The notes under the pieces were generated by a model. It saw nothing but the letters and a program-made list of their open reading frames with translations. It was not told the origin of the DNA and did no database searches. Shown in pieces: positions 11,241 through 19,752 of a DNA stretch of 64,000 nucleotides (the stretch's first letter is position 1; each line of letters opens with the position of its first letter). The DNA comes from Myxococcales bacterium (lineage in GTDB: Bacteria; Myxococcota; Myxococcia; Myxococcales; Anaeromyxobacteraceae). A program made the translations under genes and the position numbers. Location: assembly GCA_021806645.1 (NCBI GenBank), contig JAJZQX010000005.1, forward strand, positions 124,001-188,000. Reading direction: 5' to 3'.

Positions 11241-12080
11241 CTATCTCTCCCCCCACCTCAGCTTCGCCCGCAGGATGGCGAAGAAGTCGAGCCGGGCGTT
11301 GTGGACCAGCAGGACGCGGTTGTACGACTGCTTCACCTGCACCCGGTCGCCGCGCCGCAGCGCCGGCCCCTTCTTGCCGTCGAGGGTCAGGAAGACCTCG
11401 GCGTCGTTCATGAGCAGGATGTCGAGCGTCTCGTCGTCCGGCACCACCAGCGGCCGCTGCGTCAGGGTGTGGGGGCAGATGGGGGCGAGCACCACCCCGC
11501 GCATGGTGGGGAAGAGGATGGGACCCATGGCGGCCAGCGCGTAAGCGGTCGAGCCGGTGGGGGTGGCCACGATGACCCCGTCGGCCTTGAAGGTGGTGAC
11601 GTACTGGCGCGAGCAGCGGATGTCGAGCTCGGCCATGCGGCTGAACGGGCTCTTGGAGATGACCACGTCGTTGAGCACCTCGGTGTCGAGGGCCCGCTCC
11701 GGCGAGCCACCCTGGTGCAGGTGCACGCGCAGCTTCATGCGCGGCGAGACGGTGGCCGTCCCGGCCAGCACCGCCTCGAGCATGGGGTACATCTCGCTCT
11801 GCGGCGTCTCGGTCATGAAGCCGAGGCTGCCCATGTTGACGCCGAGGATGGGCACGGGCCGCCCGCCCAGCAGCGCCGCGGCGTGGATGAGCGTGCCGTC
11901 GCCGCCCAGCACCACCACCAGCTCGGCGTCGCTGCCGATGGCCGCCTCGTCGGTGAGGACCTCCACCCCCTTGGTGAGCAGGAACTGCGCGACGTAGTGC
12001 GCCGTCTCCGTCGCCTCGGCCGAGGAGAACTTGGGGACGATGCCGACGCGCCGGGGAATGGAGCACGGGTGACCTGCCAT
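11241..12080 (-). CDS. nadK: NAD kinase
   Basis: Phosphorylates NAD to NADP using ATP or polyphosphate. It is 279 residues from the ATG of MAGHPCSIPRRVGIVPKF, and the upstream open frame is the antisense of rarA. The nucleotide site VVVLGGDGTLIHAAALL carries the family GGDGT motif. It is followed by NMGSLGFMTE, a substrate-binding NDVVISKS segment and the conserved ATPTGSTAYALAAMGP. Length and motif order are normal for bacterial NadK. Its start is only 19 bp from that of the divergent rarA. It ends with the usual short basic tail. Confidence 0.96.
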   Translation of the reverse strand: MAGHPCSIPRRVGIVPKFSSAEATETAHYVAQFLLTKGVEVLTDEAAIGSDAELVVVLGGDGTLIHAAALLGGRPVPILGVNMGSLGFMTETPQSEMYPMLEAVLAGTATVSPRMKLRVHLHQGGSPERALDTEVLNDVVISKSPFSRMAELDIRCSRQYVTTFKADGVIVATPTGSTAYALAAMGPILFPTMRGVVLAPICPHTLTQRPLVVPDDETLDILLMNDAEVFLTLDGKKGPALRRGDRVQVKQSYNRVLLVHNARLDFFAILRAKLRWGER

Positions 12081-12099
12081 CCCCGTATGATATCCGAAG
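12081..12099. promoter_or_regulatory. 19-bp divergent start region between nadK and rarA
   Basis: The two start codons are separated by 19 bp, so any promoters must overlap the opposing coding sequences. On the plus strand TATGAT (12086-12091) ends 8 bp before the rarA GTG. On the minus strand the overlapping TATCAT ends 6 bp before the nadK ATG. If these are -10 elements, both transcripts would be leaderless or nearly so. No good -35 partners were found. Confidence 0.25.
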
Positions 12100-13416
12100 G
12101 TGATGGACCTCTTCGAACACGCCGCCGAAAGCGATACCGCCAGCAGGCCGCTGGCGGAGCGGCTGCGACCCCGCCGGCTGGAGGATTTCGTCGGCCAGGA
12201 GCATGTCCTGGGGCCTGGCCGGGCCCTGCGCCAGGCCATCGAGGCCGACCAGGTGCCGTCGCTGATCCTCTGGGGTCCGCCCGGGACGGGCAAGACCACG
12301 CTGGCCAGGCTCATGGCCGGCCGGACCGGCGCCACCTTCGTCCCCTTCAGCGCGCTGCAGGGGGGCGTGAAGGAGATCCGCGAGATCGTCACCGCGGCCC
12401 GCGACCGGAAGCGGATGAACCGCAGGCGCACCATCCTCTTCGTGGACGAGATCCACCGCTTCTCGCGCGCGCAGCAGGACGCCTTCCTGCCCCACGTCGA
12501 GGACGGGACCATCGTGCTGGTCGGCGCCACCACCGAGAACCCGAGCTTCGAGGTCAACGCCGCGCTCCTCTCGCGCTGCCGGGTGGTGACGCTGCGGGCG
12601 CTCACCGAGGAGGAGGTGGGGGCGCTGCTGGACCGGGCGGTGACGGCGCCGGAGGGGCTGGGCGGGACGCCCACGCTCGCTCCCGAGGCCCGCGAGGCGC
12701 TCGCGCGCTACGCCTACGGCGACGCGCGGCGGGCGCTCAACGCGCTGGAGGTGGCGGCGGCGGCGGTGCGGCTGGCGGGGCGCGCCGAGATCGACCGGGC
12801 CGACGCCGAGGAGGCGCTGCAGCAGAAGACCCTCCTCTACGACCAGGCCGGCGAGGAGCACTACAACATCGTCTCGGCGTTCATCAAGTCGCTGCGCGGG
12901 AGCGATCCCGACGCGGCGGTCTACTACCTGACGCGCATGCTGGAGGCGGGCGAGGAGCCGCGCTTCGTGCTGCGGCGGATGGTGATCTTCGCCTCGGAGG
13001 ACGTCGGAAACGCCGACCCGCTGGCGCTGCAGCTGGCGGTGGCGGCGCTGCAGGCGGTCGAGCTGGTCGGGCTGCCCGAGGGCGTGCTCCCCATGACCCA
13101 GGCGGCCGTCTACCTGGCGCTGGCGCCCAAGTCGAACACCGCGCTCACCGCCTACGCGGCGGCGCGGCGACTGGTGCAGGAGCACGGGCCGCAGCCGGTC
13201 CCGCTCAAGCTGCGCAACGCGCCGACCGGGATGATGGAGGCCATGGGGTACGGCGGCGGCTACAGGTACCCGCACGACTTCGCCGGGCACTACGTGGCCG
13301 AGAAGTACCTGCCCGACGCCCTGCGCGACGAGAAGATCGTCACGCTCTCGGAGAGCGGCCTGGAGAAGGCGCTCGGCGAGCGCTGGCGCGCGGCGGTGGG
13401 GAAGAAGAAGGAGTAG
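12100..13416 (+). CDS. rarA: Replication-associated recombination ATPase RarA (MgsA)
   Basis: A AAA+ clamp-loader-like ATPase acting at stalled replication forks. 438 residues. The N-terminus SRPLAERLRPRRLEDFVGQE is typical of the RuvB/DnaX/RarA group. Walker A is WGPPGTGKTTLARL, Walker B is ILFVDEIHRFSRAQQDAFL and sensor 1 is GATTENPSFEVNAALLSR. The C-terminal tetramerisation region contains EEHYNIVSAFIKSLRGSDPD and SEDVGNADPLAL, diagnostic of RarA rather than RuvB. The start may be GTG 12100 or the next ATG 12103; GAAGG lies immediately upstream. It ends inside a palindrome shared with the convergent TPR gene. Confidence 0.95.
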   Translation: MMDLFEHAAESDTASRPLAERLRPRRLEDFVGQEHVLGPGRALRQAIEADQVPSLILWGPPGTGKTTLARLMAGRTGATFVPFSALQGGVKEIREIVTAARDRKRMNRRRTILFVDEIHRFSRAQQDAFLPHVEDGTIVLVGATTENPSFEVNAALLSRCRVVTLRALTEEEVGALLDRAVTAPEGLGGTPTLAPEAREALARYAYGDARRALNALEVAAAAVRLAGRAEIDRADAEEALQQKTLLYDQAGEEHYNIVSAFIKSLRGSDPDAAVYYLTRMLEAGEEPRFVLRRMVIFASEDVGNADPLALQLAVAALQAVELVGLPEGVLPMTQAAVYLALAPKSNTALTAYAAARRLVQEHGPQPVPLKLRNAPTGMMEAMGYGGGYRYPHDFAGHYVAEKYLPDALRDEKIVTLSESGLEKALGERWRAAVGKKKE

Positions 13417-13430
13417 GCCTTCTACTCCTT
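13408..13430. terminator. Symmetrical hairpin spanning two convergent stop codons
   Basis: AAGGAGTAG, a 5-base GCCTT loop, then CTACTCCTT: a perfect 9-bp stem that contains the TAG of rarA and the TAG of the convergent TPR gene. Both proteins therefore end in Lys-Glu. On the minus strand the stem is followed by a CTTCTTCTTCC tract, weakly resembling a terminator tail; on the plus strand there is no T-run. It may act as a bidirectional terminator. Confidence 0.45.
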
Positions 13431-13718
13431 CCACGCCCCGCGCCCGGCCAGCCGGGCCAGGATCGAGCCGACGCCCGGCCGCGTGGCCAGCAGCAGTTCC
13501 AGCCCGTCGCCCAGATCGCCGCGCGACTCGAGCACCCTCTTCAGGCCGCGGAACACCTGGTCGGTCGCCTCGTGCTCGCTCCGCGGCTCGGGGACGAGGT
13601 CGAGCGCCTCGACGTAGCAGGCCAGCGCCTCGGCGTTCTCGCCCAGGTGGGCGTGCCGGTCGCCTTCGGCCATCAGCCGGCTCACCTCGCGCCTCCACTC
13701 GCCATGCAGCCCGGTCAC
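13422..13718 (-). CDS. Small TPR-like protein of unknown function
   Basis: A 98-residue protein. I chose the GTG at 13718 (VTGLHGEWRREV) because GGGAGG lies 7 bases upstream; longer frames upstream run through the antisense of a hydrolase relic. AEGDRHAHLGENAEALACYVEALDLVPEPR reads as two TPR-type helices, followed by VFRGLKRVLESRGDLGDGLELL. There is no signal peptide, membrane segment or catalytic motif. It is probably a cytosolic protein-protein interaction module; the partner is unknown. Confidence 0.6.
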   Translation of the reverse strand: MTGLHGEWRREVSRLMAEGDRHAHLGENAEALACYVEALDLVPEPRSEHEATDQVFRGLKRVLESRGDLGDGLELLLATRPGVGSILARLAGRGAWKE

Positions 13719-13853
13719 GTGCCAGCCTCCCTGGACACCATGACCACGCGGCGGGGCCGCTGCGAGTGGCCAAAGGTGTCCGAACCCATGCTGGCTCGGT
13801 CTGCGGCGACCCATGTGCGGCCGCGCGCGGCCTTCCAGGTCAGGTTGCGGGGC

Positions 13854-14045
13854 GTGATCCTCTATCTCCACGGAATTGCTTCCGGCCCGTCCTCTCGAAT
13901 GGCGCGCGCCCTCCACCACGCCACGCACGACAGGCGCCGGCTCGGCTGGCGGTTCCACCAGGGCGCGGAGGGCCTGCCCGCCTTCCCCGAGGTGAAGATC
14001 CCGGAGCTGGTGATCGCGGGGTGGCGCGACGAGACGGTCCCGCTC
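13854..14045 (+). pseudogene. Alpha/beta-hydrolase (YqiA-like esterase) relic with internal deletion
   Basis: The GTG at 13854 opens VILYLHGIASGPSSRMARAL, the oxyanion-loop start of YqiA-type esterases. Without the expected 100 or so residues bearing the GxSxG nucleophile, the frame jumps to LGWRFHQGAEGLPAFPEV and IPELVIAGWRDETVPL. That second block is the late part of the fold carrying the catalytic Asp. The C-terminal His segment is absent because the convergent response-regulator gene ends there. Both halves are in one frame, so this is an internal deletion plus 3' truncation rather than a sequencing frameshift. Confidence 0.65.
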
Positions 14046-15510
14046 ACGGATTCGGCTGCTGCTGGTCGTCGCCCGGCTCGTCCGGCTCCACGTCGGTGCG
14101 GTACTTGCGGAGCACGCGCTTGAAGTTGGAGCGATCCATGCCGGCGCGGCGCGCCGCCGCCGAGATGTTGTTGTCGCAGGCCTTCATGAGCGCCTCGACG
14201 TAGCTCTTCTCGAAGCGGCGCAGCGCCTGGTCCTTGGCCGCCGCGTAGGAGAGCGTCAGCCACTGGGCCTCCTCGCCGCCAGCCGGGGCCTCGCGCACCA
14301 GCGGCGCGGTGTGCCCGGTCACCGCCGGCGGCAGGTCGGACGGTGTCACCGTCTCGGCGCGGCAGAGGACCACGGCCCGCTCCACCGCGTTCTCCAGCTC
14401 GCGGACGTTGCCCGGCCACCGGTATCCGCAGAGCAGCTCCAGCGCCTCCGGCGCCAGGGTCTTGACCCGCTTCCCGAGCCGATCCGAGTAGCGCCGCAGG
14501 AAGTGGTGGGCCAGCAGCGGGACGTCCTCGGTCCGCTCGCGCAGCGGCGGCAGCGGGATGTTGATGACGTTGAGCCGGTAGAAGAGATCCTCGCGGAACC
14601 GCCCCGACTTCACCAGCCTGGGCAGGTCGCGGTGCGTGGCGGCGATGACCCGCACGTCCACCTTGACCGAGTCGGCGCTGCCGACCCGCTTGATGTCGCC
14701 CTCCTGGAGCACGCGCAGCAGGCGGACCTGCGTGGAGAGCGGGATGTCGCCGATCTCGTCGAGGAAGATGGTCCCGCCGTCGGCGGCGTCGAAGAGCCCC
14801 TTCTGGTCGCGCTGCGCGCCGGTGAAGGCCCCCTTCACGTGGCCGAACAGCTCGCTCTCCAGCAGCGTCTCGGTGAGCGCGCCGCAGTTGAGCGCCACGA
14901 AGGGTTGCGCCTTGCGCGGGCTGCGCGCGTGGAGGGCCCGGGCCACCAGTTCCTTGCCCGTGCCGCTCTCCCCGGTGATCAGCACGGTGGTGGAGGAGTA
15001 AGCCACCGCGTCGATCATCCGCTGCACCTCGCGGATGGGAGCCGAGGCGCCCACCAGCCCGCCCGGCGCCAGCCCATCTCGCTCGCGCAGCCTGGTCTCC
15101 AGCTGCCGGTTGCGGTTCCAGAGGGCCTTTCTTTCGGCCGCCTTGGCCACCGACCGCGCCACGATCTCGACGTCGTCGAAAGGCTTGGTGAGGTAGTCGT
15201 AGGCGCCGCTGCGCACCGCCTGGAGCGCCGTCTCCACGGTGGCGTGGCCGGTCATCATGATGACCTCGACCTCCGGCCGGCGGTGCTTAACCGCGTTGAG
15301 CAGCTCCAGCCCGGAGAGCTGCGGCATCTTGATGTCGAGGAGGGCGACGTCGAAGTCCTCGGTGGCCAGGCGCTGCGTGGCGACGATGGGCGAGTCGAGC
15401 CCCACCACGTCGTACCCCTTCTTCTTGAGCAGCGCCTCGAGCGCCCTCAGCAGCGCCGGCTCGTCGTCGACGATCAACACGCGGGTCGGCCTGGTCTCGG
15501 TCTCTGGCAT
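14044..15510 (-). CDS. NtrC-family sigma-54-dependent response regulator
   Basis: 488 residues in three domains. An N-terminal receiver (RVLIVDDEPALLRALEALL, with the phospho-acceptor in VALLDIKMP and Lys in YDYLTKPF) is followed by a AAA+ sigma-54 activation domain. That domain has Walker A TGESGTGKELVARA, the sigma-54 contact loop KGAFTGA and Walker B TIFLDEIGDIP. The C-terminal Fis-type helix-turn-helix is NNISAAARRAGMDRSNFKRVL. The product activates transcription from -24/-12 promoters. It lies 12 bp downstream of a receiver-histidine kinase gene on the same strand, its probable cognate partner. Targets cannot be inferred. Confidence 0.95.
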   Translation of the reverse strand: MPETETRPTRVLIVDDEPALLRALEALLKKKGYDVVGLDSPIVATQRLATEDFDVALLDIKMPQLSGLELLNAVKHRRPEVEVIMMTGHATVETALQAVRSGAYDYLTKPFDDVEIVARSVAKAAERKALWNRNRQLETRLRERDGLAPGGLVGASAPIREVQRMIDAVAYSSTTVLITGESGTGKELVARALHARSPRKAQPFVALNCGALTETLLESELFGHVKGAFTGAQRDQKGLFDAADGGTIFLDEIGDIPLSTQVRLLRVLQEGDIKRVGSADSVKVDVRVIAATHRDLPRLVKSGRFREDLFYRLNVINIPLPPLRERTEDVPLLAHHFLRRYSDRLGKRVKTLAPEALELLCGYRWPGNVRELENAVERAVVLCRAETVTPSDLPPAVTGHTAPLVREAPAGGEEAQWLTLSYAAAKDQALRRFEKSYVEALMKACDNNISAAARRAGMDRSNFKRVLRKYRTDVEPDEPGDDQQQPNP

Positions 15511-15522
15511 GAGTGTCTCCCC

Positions 15523-17085
15523 TTACGACGGTGGCCCGGACGGCGCGGCCGGCAGCTCCAGGACGAAGCAGGCGCCGCGTTCAGGGGCGCTCTCCGCCCG
15601 GATGCTCCCGCCGTGCTCCTCGGCGATCTGGTAGCAGATGGACAGGCCCAGCCCCGTCCCCTGCCCCTCGGCCTTGGTGGTGAAGAACGGCTCGAAGACC
15701 CGGCGGGCCACGGCGGGCTTCATGCCCGGACCGGTGTCGGCGACCTGGAGCCTGACATGGCCGGGGCCGGCCAGGCCGGTGCTCACCACGATCCGCCCCT
15801 CGCCGTTCATGGCCTGGACGGCGTTGACCACCAGGTTCACCACGATCTGCTGGATCTGGTTGGCGTTGGCGACGGCCACCGCCGGCGCGTACTCGCGAAC
15901 CACCTCGATGCGCCCCGACTTGAGCTGCGACTTGAGCAGGAAGAGCGCGTCGTCGGCCACCTTGGGCAGGTCCACCGGCTCCTTCTCCTGGCGCGGCCGT
16001 CGCGAGAAGTGGAGCAGGGATTCGACGATCTTCTTGGCGCGGACGGCGGCGTCGGCGATGAGGCGCAGGTTCTCCTGGTCCTCGGGCGTCCGGTCGGCGT
16101 CGCGGCTCATCAGCTGCGCGAAGGCGAGGATGCCGCCCAGTGGGTTGTTGATCTCGTGGGCCACGCCCCCGGCCAGCTGGCCCACCGCCGACATCTTCTC
16201 CGCCTGGAAGAGCTGCCGCGACACCTCGCGATCCTCGGTGACGTCCTTGAAGACCAGCACCTGCGTGCCGGCCTCCTGGAACGGGAAGGAGCGGACCATC
16301 CAGGTCCGGTCGCCGAAGGTGGTCTCGCGCTCGGCGGGGCCGCTGGCCGGCATGGCGCAGCGGGTGGGGCAAGGCAGCAGCCCGTAGCCGTGCTCGGCGC
16401 AGCGCAGCCCGGCGAGCTGGGTCACGAGCACGCCCGCCGCGCGGGCGAAGGCCAGGTTGGCTCGCACCACCTCGCAGCCACCGCCGCGGACGATGGCCAA
16501 GGGGTCGCCGATGGCGTCGAAGCAGGCCCGCCACTCCTGTGCCGCCCGCACCAGCGCGGCCGAGCGCTGCACCAGCTTGACGTCGAGGTCGCGGTTGAGC
16601 TTCTCCAACTCGTCGTTGCGCAGCGAGAGCAGCGCCTCCAGCCGGGAGTTCTGCTCGACCATCCGGTACTGGTCGATGGCGCTCTGGATGGTGATGACCA
16701 GGTGGGTGTCTTCCCAGGGCTTCCAGATGAAGCGGAAGATCTCCGACTGGTTGACCGCCTCCTCGATGGCCGTCGAGTCGGCCTGGCCGGTGAGCAGGAC
16801 GCGCTGGATGCGCGGCCACCGCGCCTTCACCACCCGCAGGAACTCGACGCCGCTCATGCCCGGCATCCGGTAGTCGGAGACCACCACCTGGATCGGCTCC
16901 CGCTCCAGGACCTCCAGCCCGACCGTGGCGTCGGGCGCATCGAGGATCCGCCAGCGGGTCCGGCTCAGGACGCGGCGCAGCGCGCGGAGGACGTGCTCGT
17001 CGTCGTCGACGACCAGGATCGTCGATTGGCCGTCCGCCTCCTGCAGGGTCGGCCCGCCCAGCGCTCTGGTCGCCTGATCCACCAA
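15523..17085 (-). CDS. Receiver-sensor histidine kinase (cytosolic)
   Basis: 520 residues. The N-terminal receiver ([18 protein letters not shown]) has phospho-acceptor Asp in [10 protein letters not shown] near residue 71. A helical linker with coiled-coil character ([17 protein letters not shown]) leads to a PAS-like region around residues 185-285 containing four Cys ([21 protein letters not shown]), then the HisKA box [14 protein letters not shown] with His about 310. The HATPase domain shows [25 protein letters not shown] and [12 protein letters not shown]. There is no membrane segment, so it is a soluble sensor. The receiver-first order suggests control by another kinase. It is transcribed with the NtrC-type regulator. 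Confidence 0.94.
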   Translation of the reverse strand: MVDQATRALGGPTLQEADGQSTILVVDDDEHVLRALRRVLSRTRWRILDAPDATVGLEVLEREPIQVVVSDYRMPGMSGVEFLRVVKARWPRIQRVLLTGQADSTAIEEAVNQSEIFRFIWKPWEDTHLVITIQSAIDQYRMVEQNSRLEALLSLRNDELEKLNRDLDVKLVQRSAALVRAAQEWRACFDAIGDPLAIVRGGGCEVVRANLAFARAAGVLVTQLAGLRCAEHGYGLLPCPTRCAMPASGPAERETTFGDRTWMVRSFPFQEAGTQVLVFKDVTEDREVSRQLFQAEKMSAVGQLAGGVAHEINNPLGGILAFAQLMSRDADRTPEDQENLRLIADAAVRAKKIVESLLHFSRRPRQEKEPVDLPKVADDALFLLKSQLKSGRIEVVREYAPAVAVANANQIQQIVVNLVVNAVQAMNGEGRIVVSTGLAGPGHVRLQVADTGPGMKPAVARRVFEPFFTTKAEGQGTGLGLSICYQIAEEHGGSIRAESAPERGACFVLELPAAPSGPPS

Positions 17086-17210
17086 TGGCTCCCGTGATGC
17101 ACGGGCCGGTCCAGGGGTCCCTCCGGGCGCGGCCCCGGATATCGGGAGGTTGGTGCCTCGGTCACCCGGGTATGACCAGCCCCCGGGTCACATTACACCC
17201 GTCGGCCCGC

Positions 17211-18254
17211 TCAGGGATCATGCGCCGCCTCGTACCGGTAATTCTGCGACTGGTAGAGGCAGATGTTGTTCCGGCCCGAGCGCTTGGCCTGGTAGAGCGC
17301 CTCGTCGGCGAACTTCACCAGCAGCTCGGCCGAGAGGATGTCCTTGGACGGGAAGAAGGCCAGCCCCAGCGAGGCGGTCACCCGCACCTCGGCCACCGCC
17401 ACCTGCCCGACCGCCGGGACCTCCTGCCGGTAGACCTTGTCCTTCAGGCCCCGCCAGACCCGCTCGGCCACGGTGAGCGCACCGCCGAGGTGGGTCTTGG
17501 GGAGGATGACGGCGAACTCCTCGCCGCCATAGCGCGCGCAGATGTCGGGGTCGCGGACCGAGGCCTTGATCACCGCGGCGGCGTCGCGGAGCACCACGTC
17601 GCCCATCTGGTGGCCATACCGGTCGTTGACCTCCTTGAAGTGGTCGAGGTCGATCATCATCAGCGACACCGGGTCGCTGTAGCGCTGGGCGCGACGGAAC
17701 TCCTCGGGAAACCGCTCGTCGAAGAAGCGCCGGTTCTTGAGCCCGGTCAGGCCGTCGGTGACCGACTGCTCCTCGAGGCTGCGGCGCGTGGAGCGGAGCT
17801 GGTCCTGCAGGGTCTTGATGCGCAGCATGGCGGCGCAGCGGGCCACGATCTCCGCCTCGGCGAACGGCTTGGCGATGAAGTCGTCGGCGCCGATCCTCAG
17901 CCCTTCCACCTTGGAGTCCACGTCGCTCTTCACCGAGAGGATGATGACCGGCAGGAACCGCTCGTCGGGTCGCGCCTTCACCATCCGCAGCACCTCGAGC
18001 CCGTCCATGTCCGGCAGGATCATGTCGAGGAGCACGAGGTCCGGGGTCTGGGTTCGCGCCTTCACGATGGCCTCGCGCCCGGTGGCGGCGGAGACCACGT
18101 CGTACCCCTCGCGCAGCAGCACCTGCACCAGCCAGTCGAGCTGGGTGCGGCTGTCGTCGACGACCAGGATCCTGGGGCGCGTGGGGACCACGGGGGGAGT
18201 ATCGCCGGAAGGCGCGTCGAGTACCACCTGGACCGCAGGTCGTGTTGGAGCCAT
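17211..18254 (-). CDS. Response regulator with GGDEF diguanylate cyclase domain (PleD-like)
   Basis: 347 residues from the ATG of MAPTRPAVQVVLDAP. An N-terminal receiver (RILVVDDSRTQLDWL, Asp in LVLLDMILPDMDG, Lys in DFIAKPF) is joined by a helix to a GGDEF domain. The active-site loop is RYGGEEFAVILPK, a catalytically competent GGEEF variant. An RxxD inhibitory site (RDPD) sits five residues before it, so product inhibition by c-di-GMP is expected. The protein should make c-di-GMP from GTP when phosphorylated. An EAL-domain gene 2.7 kb away encodes the opposing activity. The source of the phosphoryl group is unknown. Confidence 0.93.
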   Translation of the reverse strand: MAPTRPAVQVVLDAPSGDTPPVVPTRPRILVVDDSRTQLDWLVQVLLREGYDVVSAATGREAIVKARTQTPDLVLLDMILPDMDGLEVLRMVKARPDERFLPVIILSVKSDVDSKVEGLRIGADDFIAKPFAEAEIVARCAAMLRIKTLQDQLRSTRRSLEEQSVTDGLTGLKNRRFFDERFPEEFRRAQRYSDPVSLMMIDLDHFKEVNDRYGHQMGDVVLRDAAAVIKASVRDPDICARYGGEEFAVILPKTHLGGALTVAERVWRGLKDKVYRQEVPAVGQVAVAEVRVTASLGLAFFPSKDILSAELLVKFADEALYQAKRSGRNNICLYQSQNYRYEAAHDP

Positions 18255-18331
18255 GAGAGCGTCGATCGGCGACCGTGGTGCTGGAGTTCCCGGGTTGCGC
18301 CGCGCGGAGCGCGGCGCGGTTAGCCGCGCGG

Positions 18332-19672
18332 TTATGACAGCCGCTCCATGACGTCGCCGGGGATGACCGGGGCCAGGCCCCCGCCGCCCAGGATGTTCAC
18401 GATGGGCGACGCGGCGGCGCGCACCACCGAGCCGCCCGGGCGCGACGCCCCCAGCCCGCAGTAGGTGGAGAGATCGCGGTAGAGGTCGCCGCGGGTGAGC
18501 TCGTCGCCGGCGATCCGGGTGGCCGGCTTGCGGATCGCGAAGATCCGCTCCTGCGCCACGAAGCCTCCGCCGCGCCGGTCGGCCAGCGCCTCGTCCACCA
18601 CCCGCTCCCACGCCGCCGGGTCCAGCTCGGCGCCGAGGTGTACCGACTTGCCGCCGTAGTCCCAGCTCCGCTTCAAGACGAAGCGGCGCCGCTCCGCCTT
18701 GACCCGTGGCGCCAGCGCCGCGTCGAGCCGCCGCGTCCACGGCAGCCGCGCCGCGGCGCCCCGCTCGGCCTCGTCGAGCCCCGCCCGCCGCGCCAGCGCT
18801 CCGTCCTCGGCGCACTCGGAGAGCCGCGCGAAGAGGGCCTTGGCCTCCAGCAGCCCGTTGACCGGGTTGTAGACCGGGTACCGGCCCGGGGCCCGCAGCG
18901 CCCGGGCGAACGGGGCGTCGGGCGGCACCCGGTGGGCCCATACGTGGCGGTAGAGGAGGTCCCAGTCCTCCGGAACGCAGTCGGTGGGGAGCAGATTCTC
19001 CACCCGGTGCCCCTGGGCGCGGAAGTGGGCCGTGAGCCGGCGCAGCTCGCCGATCTGCGAGTCGCCGGGCCGCGCCACGATGGCGATCGACGGCCGCGCC
19101 CTGCCGCCACCGCGCGCCCGGTAGGCCGCCACCAGCGCCTCGAGCAGCCGCTCCATGTGGCTCCCGCAGGCGGCCACCAGCGCCCCCGCCTCGCGCTCGC
19201 TCCGGCCGCGCGCCCGCGCCGCGGCCCGCAGCCAGGAGTGGGCGGCCAGGTCCGCATAGGCCGGCATGGCCGGGATGGTGGCGTTCAGCTCCAGCGCCCG
19301 CGGAGGGCCGCCGCCCTCGGGGATGAGGAAGTCGACGCGCGCCACCATCACCGGCAGCGGCGCCTCCTCGAAGAGCCGCGCCATCGCCTCGGCCTCGAGG
19401 CCCGAGAACGGCTCGACCAGCGCCGCCCGGTCCCGCCCGTCGCCGCCCCGCAGCAGCGCGCGCGCCAGCTTCACCGCGCCGGAGAGGATCAGCTCGGCCT
19501 CGCGGGCGGCCGCCGCCAGCTCGGCGCGGCTGAAGACCTCCGGCTCGGCCAGCAGCGGGATGGGGACCACCGTGCCGTCGGGCCTGAGCACGGTCATGCC
19601 GCCGTCCCAGGCCAGCCGGGCGGCGGCCCGCCCCACCTCCACCAGCGTCTCGCCTTCGAAGATCGGCTCCAT
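18332..19672 (-). CDS. ATP-grasp-like protein of unknown substrate
   Basis: 446 residues from ATG 19672, which has GGGAG 6 bases upstream; a GTG at 19705 is less likely. No exact family was recognised. Features suggest a circularly permuted ATP-grasp fold as in glutathionylspermidine-synthase-like proteins. These are ALELNATIPAMPAYADLA in the middle, a strand FVLKRSWDYGGKSVHLG typical of the nucleotide-binding Lys/Gly loop, and GGGFVAQERIFAIRKPATR near the end. It also has PVYNPVNGLLEAKALFARL. There is no signal peptide or membrane helix. It lies next to but divergent from a cob(I)alamin adenosyltransferase gene. A ligase joining a carboxylate to an amine is the likely chemistry; the substrate is unknown. 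Confidence 0.6.
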   Translation of the reverse strand: MEPIFEGETLVEVGRAAARLAWDGGMTVLRPDGTVVPIPLLAEPEVFSRAELAAAAREAELILSGAVKLARALLRGGDGRDRAALVEPFSGLEAEAMARLFEEAPLPVMVARVDFLIPEGGGPPRALELNATIPAMPAYADLAAHSWLRAAARARGRSEREAGALVAACGSHMERLLEALVAAYRARGGGRARPSIAIVARPGDSQIGELRRLTAHFRAQGHRVENLLPTDCVPEDWDLLYRHVWAHRVPPDAPFARALRAPGRYPVYNPVNGLLEAKALFARLSECAEDGALARRAGLDEAERGAAARLPWTRRLDAALAPRVKAERRRFVLKRSWDYGGKSVHLGAELDPAAWERVVDEALADRRGGGFVAQERIFAIRKPATRIAGDELTRGDLYRDLSTYCGLGASRPGGSVVRAAASPIVNILGGGGLAPVIPGDVMERLS

Positions 19673-19752
19673 CTCGCTCCCAGGTGCCACGCCCCCGCTG
19701 ACCACCTTCCCCGGTTTGCGGAGGCCGGAGGCCGGTGATAGGCACGTCTTCG

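Noticed and set aside
10257-14123. A 1,288-codon plus-strand open frame across HNH, nadK and rarA
   Set aside because: Arg/Gly/Ala-rich shadow of real genes; only its last 65 codons (13854 onward) show true homology, to a hydrolase relic.
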